DNA of 64,000 bases from an uncultured Eubacteriales bacterium (GCA_934486705.1 CAKSQS010000009.1:1-64000), one strand, 5' to 3'. Positions 7,828 through 17,040 are shown, counted from the stretch's first letter. The notes: generated from the letters alone by a model not told the origin. Translations and numbers: made by a program.

Positions 7828-9312
7828 ATGAGTTACATTTCACTGAAAAGCGGCACGGATATAAGGGGCGTAGCCTCGCCCTTAGGCGGGAAAGAGGTAA
7901 ACCTTACCGACGAAGCGGTTTACGATATTACCGCCGCGTTTGTTTGCTGGTACATAAATAAATACGATAAAGACCCCTCAAAGCTTACAATATCGGTGGG
8001 CAGGGACTCAAGAATAACCGGCGAAAAAATAGCAAAGCAGGTGATAAGCGCGCTTATTAACGCGGGCATATCGGTAATAGACTGCGGGCTTTGCTCTACC
8101 CCCGCAATGTTTATGACCACGGTGGATTTAAAAGCCGACGCCGCAATTCAGATAACGGCAAGCCACCACCCGTTTGACCGCAACGGGCTGAAATTTTTCA
8201 CCCCCGCGGGCGGGCTTGATTCGCCCGATATTACCGAAATTGTAAAGCTTGCCGATAAGGGCGAGGAAATTATATGCAACCGCGCGGGCGTTACCGTAAA
8301 GCTGAATTATATGGTAAAATACGCCGCAAGGCTGCGCAAAATGATATGCGACGCGGTGGGCAAAACGGAAGAGGAAAAGCCGCTTGCGGGATATAAAATA
8401 GTGGTGGACGCGGGCAACGGTGCGGGCGGATTTTACGCTACGGATGTGCTTAAAAAGTTAGGCGCGGATATATCGGGCAGCCAGTTTTTAGAGCCTGACG
8501 GAATGTTCCCGAACCACATACCCAACCCCGAAAACGAGGACGCTATGAAGAGCATATGCGCGGCGGTTAAGAATAATAACGCCGACCTCGGCATTATTTT
8601 TGATACCGACGTTGACCGCGCGGGCTGCGTGGGGGCTGACGGCGAGGAAATAAACCGCAACCGCCTTATAGCGCTTGCAGCATATATGGTGTCGGGCGAA
8701 AAGGGCGGCGCTACCATAGTTACCGATTCCGTAACGAGCGACGGGCTGCGCGAATACCTTGAAAATACCCTTAACGATACACACTACCGCTACCGCCGCG
8801 GCTATAAAAACGTTATAAACAAGGCAATTGAGCTATGCCGCGACGGCATAAACTGCCCGCTTGCCATAGAGACCTCGGGTCACGCGGCTTTAAGGGAAAA
8901 CTATTTTCTTGACGACGGCGCGTATTTAGTTACCAAAATAGTAATAGAATTAGCGCGCGGGCGCAATATTGAAAAAATTCTCGCGCCGCTTAAAATGCCC
9001 GCCGAGGAAGCCGAGTTCCGCTTTAATATAACGGCGGAGGATTTCAGAGAATACGGCGAAACGGTTATAAAAAAACTGCGCGAATACGCAGAAGCAAGAC
9101 CCGATTACAAAACCGCCGACGATGACCGCGAGGGCGTGAGAATATCCACCGAAAACGGATTTTTCCTGCTGCGGCTGAGCGTTCACGACCCGGTTATGCC
9201 CATAAACTTTGAAAGCCGCATTACGGGCGGTATTAAAAAGGATATAGCGGGAATAGCGGATTTCTTTAAAGGCTTTGATAAGCTTGATATATCGCCGATT
9301 TTAAAAAATTAG
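7828..9312 (+). CDS. Phosphomannomutase/phosphoglucomutase family enzyme
   Basis: An alpha-D-phosphohexomutase of 494 residues that moves phosphate between C6 and C1 of mannose or glucose phosphate to supply nucleotide sugars. Visible motifs are the N-terminal SGTDIRGVA, the active-site loop TASHHPFDRNGLKF with the phospho-Ser in ASHHP, the metal loop DTDVDRAG, and the sugar-specificity loop AIETSGHAAL. The C-terminal phosphate-binding domain ends about residue 490. Start ATG after TAGGAG. AlgC-like members act on both sugars; which is used here cannot be told. Confidence 0.92.
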   Translation: MSYISLKSGTDIRGVASPLGGKEVNLTDEAVYDITAAFVCWYINKYDKDPSKLTISVGRDSRITGEKIAKQVISALINAGISVIDCGLCSTPAMFMTTVDLKADAAIQITASHHPFDRNGLKFFTPAGGLDSPDITEIVKLADKGEEIICNRAGVTVKLNYMVKYAARLRKMICDAVGKTEEEKPLAGYKIVVDAGNGAGGFYATDVLKKLGADISGSQFLEPDGMFPNHIPNPENEDAMKSICAAVKNNNADLGIIFDTDVDRAGCVGADGEEINRNRLIALAAYMVSGEKGGATIVTDSVTSDGLREYLENTLNDTHYRYRRGYKNVINKAIELCRDGINCPLAIETSGHAALRENYFLDDGAYLVTKIVIELARGRNIEKILAPLKMPAEEAEFRFNITAEDFREYGETVIKKLREYAEARPDYKTADDDREGVRISTENGFFLLRLSVHDPVMPINFESRITGGIKKDIAGIADFFKGFDKLDISPILKN

Positions 9313-9368
9313 TCAGTTATTCACTCGATATTTTAAATGACATTTTATGCGCTTATGCCGCGCTTTTC

Positions 9369-9474
9369 CCCCCATTTCTGTACGGTCAGAAATGGGGAAA
9401 AGAACCGTCGGGAACCCTTCAGACCGGGTTCCCGAACCCTCCTAAACAGCCAAAGGGACAAACTTCCCTTTGGA
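9369..9474. repeat. Array of three intergenic hairpins
   Basis: Three perfect inverted repeats follow one another: CCCCATTTCTG/CAGAAATGGGG (9370-9397), CGGGAACCC/GGGTTCCCG (9410-9435) and CCAAAGGGA/TCCCTTTGG (9451-9474). They lie between two convergent genes and end the phosphomannomutase transcript. The composition resembles mobile intergenic repeats in Clostridia. Confidence 0.6.
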
Positions 9475-9564
9475 AACCCTTACTGCGCAATTTTTTATTT
9501 TCTGCAAATTTTGCATATTTTTAGACATACACTATATGCGCTTGCACAGTAATTTTATCGGTTG

Positions 9565-10389
9565 CTACTGCTCCGCTCTCTGGCAGCCGCAGCAGTCGGT
9601 ATCGGCGTCGCACGGGCGCGGCGGGAAGAAATCGTCGGTCGGGAATTTTATTTTTCTGAAAGTATCGCAGGGCTGGTCGGTTGAGTCGTCGCACTGCTTT
9701 TCGGGTATGCAGAAATCGTATACGGGTATCAGCATTTGAACGTTTCTTATAAGCTGAACTATTGTGAAAAGCCCTAAGGTGACGTAAACCGTCGGTGTGC
9801 CGTTTTGCAGGTCGGTAACAACGTTGCCGCCTATGCAGTCACATATGCACTTGGGAATACAGCGGACATTCTCGTAGCAATCGTGAATTTCGCAAATTTT
9901 TGCCGAAAGCGGAATCGGGTCAACCGCCTGAACAACGCATTTCGGCATATTTGTGCTTCTGCGCGCGCTTGTGTCGCAGTCGCCGTCTTCGCGGTCGCGG
10001 CTGGAGAATACCTTTACGTTGCCGTCGCTGCCGAAGAGTATGACCTTTTTCGAGTAAGAGGAGATACCCTTTATACACTGCGGGCAGGAATGGGGAGCGG
10101 TGTAAACGTCGAAGTCGAGCAGGAAGAAGAAAGTAAGATCGCAGGAATAAAAGCCCTTGTTGAAGTTTACCGGCTCAACGTCAATGAAAACATTAAGTAC
10201 CTCTGCCGAGCGTAATCTCACGCTTATCGCGTTGCTTATAAGCCCCTGATCCTCGGGTAAGAAGAAACAGCGAAGATCCTCCAGACAATCGCGGTCGCAG
10301 CAGGAATCGTACACTCTGCCGGCGTCTACGCATACGGCTTCCTTAAACGTACCGTTTTCGGGCGGGCAGCCGTTTTTTAAATCTGCCAT
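9565..10389 (-). CDS. Conserved Cys-rich protein, probable spore protein
   Basis: A 274-residue protein with more than 20 cysteines, starting at ATG 10389 after GGAGGC. It opens MADLKNGCPPENGTFKEAVC and has VYDSCCDRDCLEDLRCFF, paired cysteines throughout (CPQC, CVVQ, CICDC) and a Cys-rich tail ending CCGCQRAEQ. The VYDSC-DRDCLEDLR pattern is one I associate with conserved clostridial proteins of unknown function. High cysteine and a candidate SigK-type promoter suggest a coat or exosporium protein cross-linked by disulphides. There is no signal peptide. The role is inference. Confidence 0.6.
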   Translation of the reverse strand: MADLKNGCPPENGTFKEAVCVDAGRVYDSCCDRDCLEDLRCFFLPEDQGLISNAISVRLRSAEVLNVFIDVEPVNFNKGFYSCDLTFFFLLDFDVYTAPHSCPQCIKGISSYSKKVILFGSDGNVKVFSSRDREDGDCDTSARRSTNMPKCVVQAVDPIPLSAKICEIHDCYENVRCIPKCICDCIGGNVVTDLQNGTPTVYVTLGLFTIVQLIRNVQMLIPVYDFCIPEKQCDDSTDQPCDTFRKIKFPTDDFFPPRPCDADTDCCGCQRAEQ

Positions 10390-10453
10390 AAAAATTGCCT
10401 CCTGTAGAATAATTGAAGTCGTATCGCCGGGGCAACACGTTATCTTCAATATC

Positions 10454-10479
10454 ATAATATGTAATAATGCAAAATAAGT
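10454..10479 (-). promoter_or_regulatory. Candidate mother-cell (SigK/SigE-like) promoter
   Basis: On the minus strand AC (10478-10479), 16 bases, CATATTAT (10454-10461) fits the loose SigK pattern (AC, 16-17 bases, CATAnnnT). The pattern is weak and A/T-rich DNA yields chance matches. Confidence 0.35.
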
Positions 10480-10542
10480 TAAATATATTTTCTTTAAAAA
10501 GGGAAAAATATTTGAAAGCTTTTATTTTCGGAGGGAATATGT

Positions 10543-11400
10543 ATGAAAAGAAAACAGCTTTTCTCCTTTTTGACCGACCTTATTTTTTACATTGCGGGCG
10601 GTATGATCTACTCCGTGGCGGTCTTGCTTTTTTTAACGGAAAACGAAATATCCCCCGGCGGGCTTACGGGTATTGCAACTATTCTTAATTATCTGTTTTC
10701 GCTGCCGATAGGTACGGTGGTGTTTATTCTTAATATTCCGCTGCTTGCGGCGGGATTTATTAAGTTCGGCGGAATTTTTATTGCAAAAACCGCCGTTGCA
10801 ACGGCTGTAATGTCGCTGACCCTTGATATTTCGGGGCTTTTTATGCCAAAAATGAAGATAGACCCTATTTTAGCGGCTCTCTTCGGCGGGCTGCTTATGG
10901 GGCTGGGAATCAGCCTTTTTATGCTGCGGGGCGCTACAACGGGCGGCAGCGATATAGTGGCAAAGCTTATAAACCGCAAATTTCCGCACCTTACCGTAGG
11001 CAGGCTTATGCTCGCGGCGGACGCGGCGCTGGTGGGGCTTTCCGCACTGGTTTATAAAAATATGGAAAGCGCGCTTTACGCGGTAATAGCCATTTACGCC
11101 TCCTCCCGTGTTATGGACTTGATACTCTACGGCGCGGACAGGGGTAAAATAATTTATGTTATAACCGATAACGCAAAGGAGCTTTCCGACAGTATTATGT
11201 CGCTTATCAACCGCGGCGTGACCCTGCTTGACGTAACGGGCGCGTACACCGGCACAAAAAGGCAGATGCTTATGTGTACAGTGCGGCGCAACGAAGTGGC
11301 GGCGGTTTGCCGCCTTGCCACAAGCTGCGATAAAAACGCCTTTATAATAGTGGGCGAGGCGGGCGAGGTTCTCGGCGAGGGCTTTAAAAGAAACGCATAG
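10543..11400 (+). CDS. YitT family membrane protein
   Basis: A 285-residue protein with five or six N-terminal membrane segments (DUF161-type YitT domain; GGMIYSVAVLLFLTENEISP and LRGATTGGSDIVAKLINRKF) and a soluble C-terminal DUF2179-type domain (YVITDNAKELSDSIMSLINR, then GVTLLDVTGAYTG). Family members are widespread in Firmicutes with no established biochemical role; the repeated GG-rich helices suggest transport. Start ATG after GGAGGG. It stands alone, divergent from the Cys-rich gene. Confidence 0.9.
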   Translation: MKRKQLFSFLTDLIFYIAGGMIYSVAVLLFLTENEISPGGLTGIATILNYLFSLPIGTVVFILNIPLLAAGFIKFGGIFIAKTAVATAVMSLTLDISGLFMPKMKIDPILAALFGGLLMGLGISLFMLRGATTGGSDIVAKLINRKFPHLTVGRLMLAADAALVGLSALVYKNMESALYAVIAIYASSRVMDLILYGADRGKIIYVITDNAKELSDSIMSLINRGVTLLDVTGAYTGTKRQMLMCTVRRNEVAAVCRLATSCDKNAFIIVGEAGEVLGEGFKRNA

Positions 11401-11475
11401 ACAATACGCCGGACGGGCAGAAATGCTGCCGTCGGCGACAGTTCAAATGCAGGGTCGTATAAGATCCGCCGATTG

Positions 11476-11504
11476 TTGACAGCCTTAGAATACTGTGTTA
11501 TACT
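11476..11504 (+). promoter_or_regulatory. Promoter of the large membrane protein gene
   Basis: TTGACA (11476-11481), 17 bases, TATACT (11499-11504), 30 bases before the ATG at 11535. Confidence 0.82.
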
Positions 11505-11534
11505 CAATACTATGATATTTTAAGGGAGAAAAAA

Positions 11535-13286
11535 ATGATTTTAAAAGCGGTTCGGTCAATTTTGCTTCTTTTATCGATATATGGGTATGCTCAATATTTT
11601 TTATCAAGGCTAAAGCTCCGTGCCGAGCTTGTTTTGCCTGTTATACTGAGTCTTTTCGGCTCAGTTATTTTTCTTGCGGGACTTTTGAATATTATGTCGG
11701 AGACCGCAACTATTATTTTTCTTACGGGAATCATACTCGGTATTATTTCGGTAAAACGCAAATACAATCCCGCCGGGCTTATCACCGCCGGTACGGTTAT
11801 TTGTGCGCTTTCCTTGGCAGCCCTGCTTTTTTTCACCTACGGAGTAGAATTTACCGCTTATGACGATTTCAGCCATTGGGGCACGGCGGTTCGCCTTCTT
11901 GTAACGAAAAACCGCTTTCCGAATTTTGAAGATTCCGTTATATATTTTGATTCATATCCGCTCGGCAGCGCCTCTTTGATTTATTATTTTTCGAAAATAA
12001 CCGACATACACGGCGAATGGTTTTATATTTGGGTGCAGCAAATTGCAACGGTTTGCTTTGCGGGCAGCTTGTTCGTGTTTTGCAAAAAGAAAAGTCTCTT
12101 AGAATATTTATCCTGCTCGGTTGCCGTTTTTTGTATTCTGTTCTGCAAAAACGGAGTAAACATCAACTCGGAAATTTTGGTGGATACGCTTTTGTCGGTT
12201 TCGGGTATTGCCGGTATTGCCGTGTGCTTATTTTACAGGGGAAATATCAATGAAAAGCTTTTCGTGCTTATACCGATAAACATATTTTCGGTCACCGTAA
12301 AAAACAGCGGAGTATTCTTTGCGGCGATCATCACTGTATACTATATATACAGAGTTGCTGAACTCGGCAAATTAAAAACGCTTTTATCACCTATAAATAT
12401 TATGTCTCTGCTTTCGCCGTTTATCGTTATGTTTCTTTGGAAGAAGCATGTCGCTTTCGCTTTTCCGGGGGGTATGTCGGCAAAGCACTCTATGTCTATT
12501 GAAAACTATTCAAAAATTTTTTCCGAAAAAACTCCGGAATTGGTATCACAAATTTCAAATTCATTTTTAAATAAAGTCTTTTCCTTAAATAATACATTTT
12601 TTATTATTCTTATTGTGTTGCTTGCGGCTGTAATAATTCTTAAAGTATTAAAAATAAAAACGTCGTTATACAGCGAGACAACGGTTCTTATCGTAGGCTC
12701 ATATCTTTTTTATCAGCTTGGCAACTATTTTATGTATATTTTTTCAATGCCGAACAGTGAAGCCTCAAATCTTGCAAGCTATGAACGGTATCATACAACT
12801 GTATTAACATTTGCGGCAGGAATTTTGTGGATATTTATGGCAGAGTTTTATCATTCTTTAGGTATTTCTTTGTCATATGTAAAGTTAAAGGCTGCAATTT
12901 TAAATACAATATACACCATTGTTGTTTCATGTGTAATTTGGTCGGTACTCACCCCAAGTCTGAATTATTTTAAAAAAGTCGCATATACCGGCAGCGATCG
13001 GCAAATACTCGATTCTGTTTTTGAAAGATACGCCGCAAATATTCCCGAAGGAAAATCATATGCCGTTATATGGGAATTTGATAGGTCCGGCTACAGATAT
13101 TTTGCAGCGCGATATGTCTTTAATACCGGAAAAATTGTACGTATCGGCAGTGATGATCCCGAAAAAACCGAAACCGATACCCAAGGCTGCGATTTCCTTG
13201 TAGTACCTGAGCACAATGAAAAAATCGATGCTTTTCTATTGCGGAAATTCGGCAACTGTAACGAGGATTTTTATTCCTTAGGCTGA
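11535..13286 (+). CDS. Polytopic membrane protein, possible GT-C glycosyltransferase
   Basis: A 583-residue protein with about 11-13 hydrophobic helices and a soluble C-terminal domain of about 100 residues. After the third or fourth helix comes an acidic extracytoplasmic loop, FTAYDDFSHWGTAVRLL, which resembles the catalytic-loop acidic residues of GT-C enzymes that use polyprenyl-phosphate sugars. No other motif is recognised. Such proteins glycosylate cell-envelope polymers or surface proteins. It has its own promoter and no operon partner. It could also be an O-antigen-polymerase-like protein. Confidence 0.5.
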   Translation: MILKAVRSILLLLSIYGYAQYFLSRLKLRAELVLPVILSLFGSVIFLAGLLNIMSETATIIFLTGIILGIISVKRKYNPAGLITAGTVICALSLAALLFFTYGVEFTAYDDFSHWGTAVRLLVTKNRFPNFEDSVIYFDSYPLGSASLIYYFSKITDIHGEWFYIWVQQIATVCFAGSLFVFCKKKSLLEYLSCSVAVFCILFCKNGVNINSEILVDTLLSVSGIAGIAVCLFYRGNINEKLFVLIPINIFSVTVKNSGVFFAAIITVYYIYRVAELGKLKTLLSPINIMSLLSPFIVMFLWKKHVAFAFPGGMSAKHSMSIENYSKIFSEKTPELVSQISNSFLNKVFSLNNTFFIILIVLLAAVIILKVLKIKTSLYSETTVLIVGSYLFYQLGNYFMYIFSMPNSEASNLASYERYHTTVLTFAAGILWIFMAEFYHSLGISLSYVKLKAAILNTIYTIVVSCVIWSVLTPSLNYFKKVAYTGSDRQILDSVFERYAANIPEGKSYAVIWEFDRSGYRYFAARYVFNTGKIVRIGSDDPEKTETDTQGCDFLVVPEHNEKIDAFLLRKFGNCNEDFYSLG

Positions 13287-13321
13287 CGAAATAACATAAT
13301 AAGACGCGGCGCTAAAAAAAC

Positions 13322-13350
13322 TTGTAAGTTTTCGCAAAATGTGCTAAAAT
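13322..13350 (+). promoter_or_regulatory. Promoter of trpS-holB-ricT
   Basis: TTGTAA (13322-13327), 17 bases, TAAAAT (13345-13350) with a TGC extension. There is no space for a T-box leader before trpS. Confidence 0.65.
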
Positions 13351-13390
13351 AAATATTACGAATAATCTAATGCTTAAAGGCGGAATGAAT

Positions 13391-14401
13391 ATGTGTGAAA
13401 ATAATCAGACCGACGCTAAAAAACGCGTTCTCAGCTGCATACAGCCGAGCGGACTTTTAACCCTCGGCAATTATCTCGGCGCGCTTAAAAACTGGGCGGC
13501 AATGCAATCGGAATTTGATTGCTTTTTTGCCGTTGCGGATTTGCACGCAATAACCGTGCGGCAAGAGCCCGCAAAGCTGCGCAGTCAGATATACTCCACA
13601 TACGCAATGCTGTTAGCCCTCGGTATAGACCCCGAGAAAAATACCGTCTTTATTCAGTCGCAGGTGCCCGAGCACGCGGCTCTTTCCTGGCTGCTTTCCT
13701 GCTATACCCAGTTCGGCGAAATGTCAAGAATGACCCAGTTTAAGGATAAGAGCAAAAAGCACCCCGATAATATAAACGTGGGACTTTTCTCATACCCCGT
13801 GCTTATGGCGGCGGATATATTGCTGTATCAGCCCGATCTTGTGCCGGTGGGAGCGGATCAGAAGCAACACCTTGAGATAGCGCGCGATATTGCCGTTCGT
13901 TTCAACAATATTTACGGCAACGTTTTCACCGTGCCGGAGGGGTACATACCGAAAGCGGGCGCGAGAATAAAATCGCTCCAAGACCCGGAGAAAAAAATGT
14001 CCAAATCGGATGATAACGTAAACGCCTGGGTCGCGCTGCTTGACGACCGCGACGCGATAATTCGTAAATTCAAACGCGCCGTTACCGATTCCGGCTCGGA
14101 AATAAGAATGTCGGATGATAAGCCCGGCGTTTCCAACCTTATAACCATCTATTCGGCGGTTACGGGTAAATCGACCGCAGAGGTAGAGCGTGAATTTGAG
14201 GGCAAGGGCTACGGCGATTTCAAGCTTGCCGTGGGTGAAACCGTGGCTGATGCCTTAGCGCCCATAAAACAGCGCCATGATGAGATAATAGCCGATAAAA
14301 AGGAGCTTGAGCGCCTTTACAGGGATGGTGCTGAAAAAGCCGAGCATATTGCCCGCAAGACCTATTTCAAGGCAATGAAAAAGGTCGGTTTTGTGCTATG
14401 A
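13391..14401 (+). CDS. trpS: Tryptophanyl-tRNA synthetase
   Basis: Class I aminoacyl-tRNA synthetase that charges tRNA-Trp. The 336-residue protein has the class I signature variant PSGLLTLGNYLGAL, the tryptophan-pocket region SWLLSCYTQFGEMSRMTQFK, the PVLMAADILLYQ helix, GADQKQHLE and the KMSKS loop KKMSKSDDN. Start chosen at ATG 13391, seven bases after AGGCGG; ATGs at 13370 and 13385 are possible but worse spaced. It is the first gene of an operon and overlaps holB by four bases. Confidence 0.96.
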   Translation: MCENNQTDAKKRVLSCIQPSGLLTLGNYLGALKNWAAMQSEFDCFFAVADLHAITVRQEPAKLRSQIYSTYAMLLALGIDPEKNTVFIQSQVPEHAALSWLLSCYTQFGEMSRMTQFKDKSKKHPDNINVGLFSYPVLMAADILLYQPDLVPVGADQKQHLEIARDIAVRFNNIYGNVFTVPEGYIPKAGARIKSLQDPEKKMSKSDDNVNAWVALLDDRDAIIRKFKRAVTDSGSEIRMSDDKPGVSNLITIYSAVTGKSTAEVEREFEGKGYGDFKLAVGETVADALAPIKQRHDEIIADKKELERLYRDGAEKAEHIARKTYFKAMKKVGFVL

Positions 14402-15321
14402 GCTTTCCGCTTGCAGGCAATGCGAGAATACGCGAAGCGCTTACAGCCGCTGTTGAAAGCGGGAGGTTGCCCCACGCGATACTTATAGAGGGAGATAAGG
14501 GCACAGGCAGGCACACCTTGGCTGCGTTCATAGCCCGCGCCGCCGTTTGCGAGGGCGAAAACAAGCCCTGCGGCGAGTGCCGCGGTTGTCGGCTCGAGCA
14601 CGCGGGCACGCACCCCGATATTTGGACGGTAGCCCCCGAGGACGGCAAGAAAAACATAACCGTAGCGCAAATAAGGGCGCTGCGGAGCGAGGCGTACGTA
14701 AAGCCGCATATGTCCGCCCGCCGCGTTTTTATAATAGATATGGCGGACACTATGAACGAGCAGGCGCAAAATGCGCTTTTAAAGGTGCTTGAAGAGCCGC
14801 CCGGCTCTGTGCTGTTTATTCTTATTGCCGAAAATAAGGCGGCGCTGCTTGACACCGTAGTTTCCCGCTGCACCGTTTTATCGCTTTCTCCCCCGGAAAT
14901 TTCCGAGGCGGAAAAATACATGGCGGCAAGCATGAATTATACCGCCGAGCAGATAAGCTCCGCGCTTAAGGAAAGCGGCGGAAATATAGGGGCGGCGCTG
15001 AACCTGCTTTCGGGCGGTTCTTCGGGTGCTGCAACGGCGGCGGAGGAATTTATAAAGCTTATGCTTTCGTCGGATGAGCTCGGAATGCTGAAAACAGCTG
15101 CGAAATTTGAAAAAAGCCGTACCGAGGCGGACGCGTTTTTAAAGGAATTAAAGCTTTGCACGGCGGCAGCGCTTAAAAAAAATCTTTCAAATTCGCTGAC
15201 GGCGCGCACCTTGTCCGATTTTTACACCGCGCTCGGCGGTTTTGAACAGAGCCTTGCAACGAATGTTAATTTAAGCCTGCTTTTCAGCGCGCTTGTATGC
15301 AAAGCAACCGAAATAAGCTAA
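14398..15321 (+). CDS. holB: DNA polymerase III delta' subunit
   Basis: A clamp-loader subunit of the replicative polymerase, 307 residues. It has a degenerate P-loop (EGDKGTGRHTLAA), the four-cysteine zinc module of the family (C-x8-CGECRGCRLEH), and the sensor-like region MNEQAQNALLKVLEEPP followed by LFILIAENKAALLDTVVSRC. The ATG overlaps the trpS stop (ATGA), showing tight coupling. holB followed by ricT is a conserved Firmicutes order. Confidence 0.94.
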   Translation: MSFPLAGNARIREALTAAVESGRLPHAILIEGDKGTGRHTLAAFIARAAVCEGENKPCGECRGCRLEHAGTHPDIWTVAPEDGKKNITVAQIRALRSEAYVKPHMSARRVFIIDMADTMNEQAQNALLKVLEEPPGSVLFILIAENKAALLDTVVSRCTVLSLSPPEISEAEKYMAASMNYTAEQISSALKESGGNIGAALNLLSGGSSGAATAAEEFIKLMLSSDELGMLKTAAKFEKSRTEADAFLKELKLCTAAALKKNLSNSLTARTLSDFYTALGGFEQSLATNVNLSLLFSALVCKATEIS

Positions 15322-15332
15322 CGGAGGAGTAT

Positions 15333-16172
15333 ATGAAAGAAATTATATCCGTAAAATTTAAAGAGAACGGCAGGGCGTATTCCTTTGACCCCGCCGGAAT
15401 TAAAGCCGAACAGGGCGAATATGTTATTGTAGAGACCCAGAACGGCATAGAAATAGGAACGGTGAGCGCTGCCAACCACGAAGTGCCGAAGGAAGCTATT
15501 GTGAAACCGCTTAAAAAGGTTATTCGCAAGGCGACCGAAAAGGATATGGCGCACAGGGAAGAAAACAAAAGGAAAGAAAAAGAGGCGTTCGGAATTTGCG
15601 AGGAGCTGATTTCGGCGCACGGGCTTGATATGAAGCTGGTAGAGGTGGAGTACGCCTTTGACGCCAATAAGATAGTGTTTTTCTTCACTTCCGACGGCAG
15701 GGTGGATTTCCGCGAACTGGTAAAGGATTTGGCGGCGCGTTTCCACACCCGCATTGAGCTGCGCCAGATAGGCGTGCGCGACGAGGCGAAAATGCTCGGC
15801 GGGCTCGGCATTTGCGGCAGACCCTACTGCTGCAAGCAGTTTTTAAACGATTTTCAGCCGGTTTCAATTAAAATGGCAAAAGAACAGGGGCTTTCGCTTA
15901 ACCCCACCAAAATTTCAGGCAGCTGCGGCAGACTTATGTGCTGCTTAAAATACGAGCAGGACGCATACGAGTACCTTAATTCCTTAACTCCGGGCGTGGG
16001 CGCAACGGTTAAAACGCCCGAGGGCAACGCCACGGTGGTGGATGTAAACCTTATAACCGGTTACCTTACCGTGCGGCTTACCGACAGCGATTCGCTGCCG
16101 TTTAAGATACACCGCGACGAGGTAAAGCAGCTTTCACGCTTTAAAAAGCGCCCCAAAAGGGAAGAAGAATAA
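15333..16172 (+). CDS. ricT: RicT/YaaT regulatory protein (PSP1 domain)
   Basis: RicT (YaaT), with RicA and RicF, forms the Fe-S-containing Y-complex that promotes RNase Y-dependent mRNA maturation and sporulation in Bacillus. The 279-residue protein begins MKEIISVKFKENGRAYSF and has the PSP1 core with conserved cysteines in GICGRPYCCKQFLNDF and SGSCGRLMCCLKYEQ, the Cys residues linked to the 4Fe-4S cluster. Start ATG 15333 after GGAGGAG; the frame open from 15297 merely overlaps holB. It is the third gene of trpS-holB-ricT. Confidence 0.93.
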   Translation: MKEIISVKFKENGRAYSFDPAGIKAEQGEYVIVETQNGIEIGTVSAANHEVPKEAIVKPLKKVIRKATEKDMAHREENKRKEKEAFGICEELISAHGLDMKLVEVEYAFDANKIVFFFTSDGRVDFRELVKDLAARFHTRIELRQIGVRDEAKMLGGLGICGRPYCCKQFLNDFQPVSIKMAKEQGLSLNPTKISGSCGRLMCCLKYEQDAYEYLNSLTPGVGATVKTPEGNATVVDVNLITGYLTVRLTDSDSLPFKIHRDEVKQLSRFKKRPKREEE

Positions 16173-16202
16173 ATAATTGTACAAATTGGGATAATATTTT
16201 AC

Positions 16203-16231
16203 TTGCTTTTTCGGTCGAATATTGTTACAAT
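16203..16231 (+). promoter_or_regulatory. Promoter of the ferredoxin gene
   Basis: TTGCTT (16203-16208), 17 bases, TACAAT (16226-16231), 29 bases ahead of the ATG at 16261. Confidence 0.65.
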
Positions 16232-16260
16232 AAGTAAAACAGGCTATGGAGGTGTTTTTG

Positions 16261-16431
16261 ATGGCTTATGTTATTTCCGATTCTTGCATCAGCTGCGGAG
16301 CTTGCGCTGCCGGATGTCCCTGCGACGCTATTTCCGAGGGTGCTGAGCATTACGAGATAGACGCTGACAAGTGCTGCAGCTGCGGAGCTTGCGCTGCCGG
16401 ATGTCCCGTAGAGGCAATTGCCGAGGACTGA
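16261..16431 (+). CDS. 2[4Fe-4S] ferredoxin
   Basis: A 56-residue clostridial-type ferredoxin carrying electrons in the cytoplasm. Two near-identical motifs, CISCGACAAGCPCDAI and CCSCGACAAGCPVEAI, give the eight cysteines for two 4Fe-4S clusters; the DNA encoding each CGACAAGCP is also nearly identical, showing internal duplication. Start ATG 16261 after GGAGGTG. It is monocistronic, with its own promoter and terminator, as is usual for abundant ferredoxins. Confidence 0.96.
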   Translation: MAYVISDSCISCGACAAGCPCDAISEGAEHYEIDADKCCSCGACAAGCPVEAIAED

Positions 16432-16445
16432 TAAATGTCAAAACA

Positions 16446-16487
16446 TAGCGAACGCCTGTATTTTTGCAGACGTTCGCTTTTTTTCTA
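16446..16487 (+). terminator. Terminator after ferredoxin
   Basis: AGCGAACG pairs with CGTTCGCT across a 15-base loop and is followed by seven T residues. Confidence 0.88.
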
Positions 16488-16497
16488 CAATATTCAC

Positions 16498-16526
16498 TTG
16501 AAACATCTTATAGGCTGTGTTATACT
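16498..16526 (+). promoter_or_regulatory. Promoter of smpB (and probably ssrA)
   Basis: TTGAAA (16498-16503), 17 bases, TATACT (16521-16526), 27 bases before smpB. Confidence 0.75.
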
Positions 16527-16553
16527 GAAATCAGGCTGACGGGAGGCGCACAA

Positions 16554-17012
16554 ATGGAAAACACAAAAACAATAACGACCAACAAAAAAGCTTTTCACGA
16601 ATATTTCGTGCTTGAAAGCTTTGAATGCGGTATTGAGCTTTCCGGCACGGAGATCAAGTCTATCCGTCAGGGCGGCGCCAACCTGAAGGACGCATGGTGC
16701 AGTGTTGACGGCGGTGAAATGATAATAAAGCAGCTGCATATAAGCCCTTATGAGCACGGAAACATTTTTAATAAAGACCCGTCAAGAAACAGGCGGCTGC
16801 TGCTCCATAAACGCGAAATAATGCGGCTTTTAGGCGCGGTAAAACAGGAAGGGCTGGCGCTTATTCCGTTGTCGCTCTATTTCAAGGGGTCGCTTGTCAA
16901 GGTGCAGTTGGGGCTTTGCAAGGGCAAAAAGCTGCACGATAAACGCGAAACGGCAGCAAAGCGCGACGCCGCAAGGGCAATTGACAGAGCGCTGAAAGAA
17001 CAAAACAGATAA
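16554..17012 (+). CDS. smpB: SsrA-binding protein SmpB
   Basis: SmpB binds tmRNA and brings it to stalled ribosomes for trans-translation. The 152-residue protein shows NKKAFHEYFVLESFECGIEL, GTEIKSIRQGGANLKDAW, ISPYEHGN, PSRNRRLLLHKREI, IPLSLYFKG and the basic tail KGKKLHDKRETAAKRDAARA. Start ATG 16554 after GGGAGG. Its RNA partner ssrA starts 28 bases after the stop. Confidence 0.97.
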   Translation: MENTKTITTNKKAFHEYFVLESFECGIELSGTEIKSIRQGGANLKDAWCSVDGGEMIIKQLHISPYEHGNIFNKDPSRNRRLLLHKREIMRLLGAVKQEGLALIPLSLYFKGSLVKVQLGLCKGKKLHDKRETAAKRDAARAIDRALKEQNR

Positions 17013-17040
17013 TACCGCCGTTTCGGCGTATTATATATTC

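Noticed and set aside
13287..13390. Possible T-box leader before trpS
   Set aside because: Only about 100 bases separate the genes and a promoter occupies them; no T-box sequence is seen.
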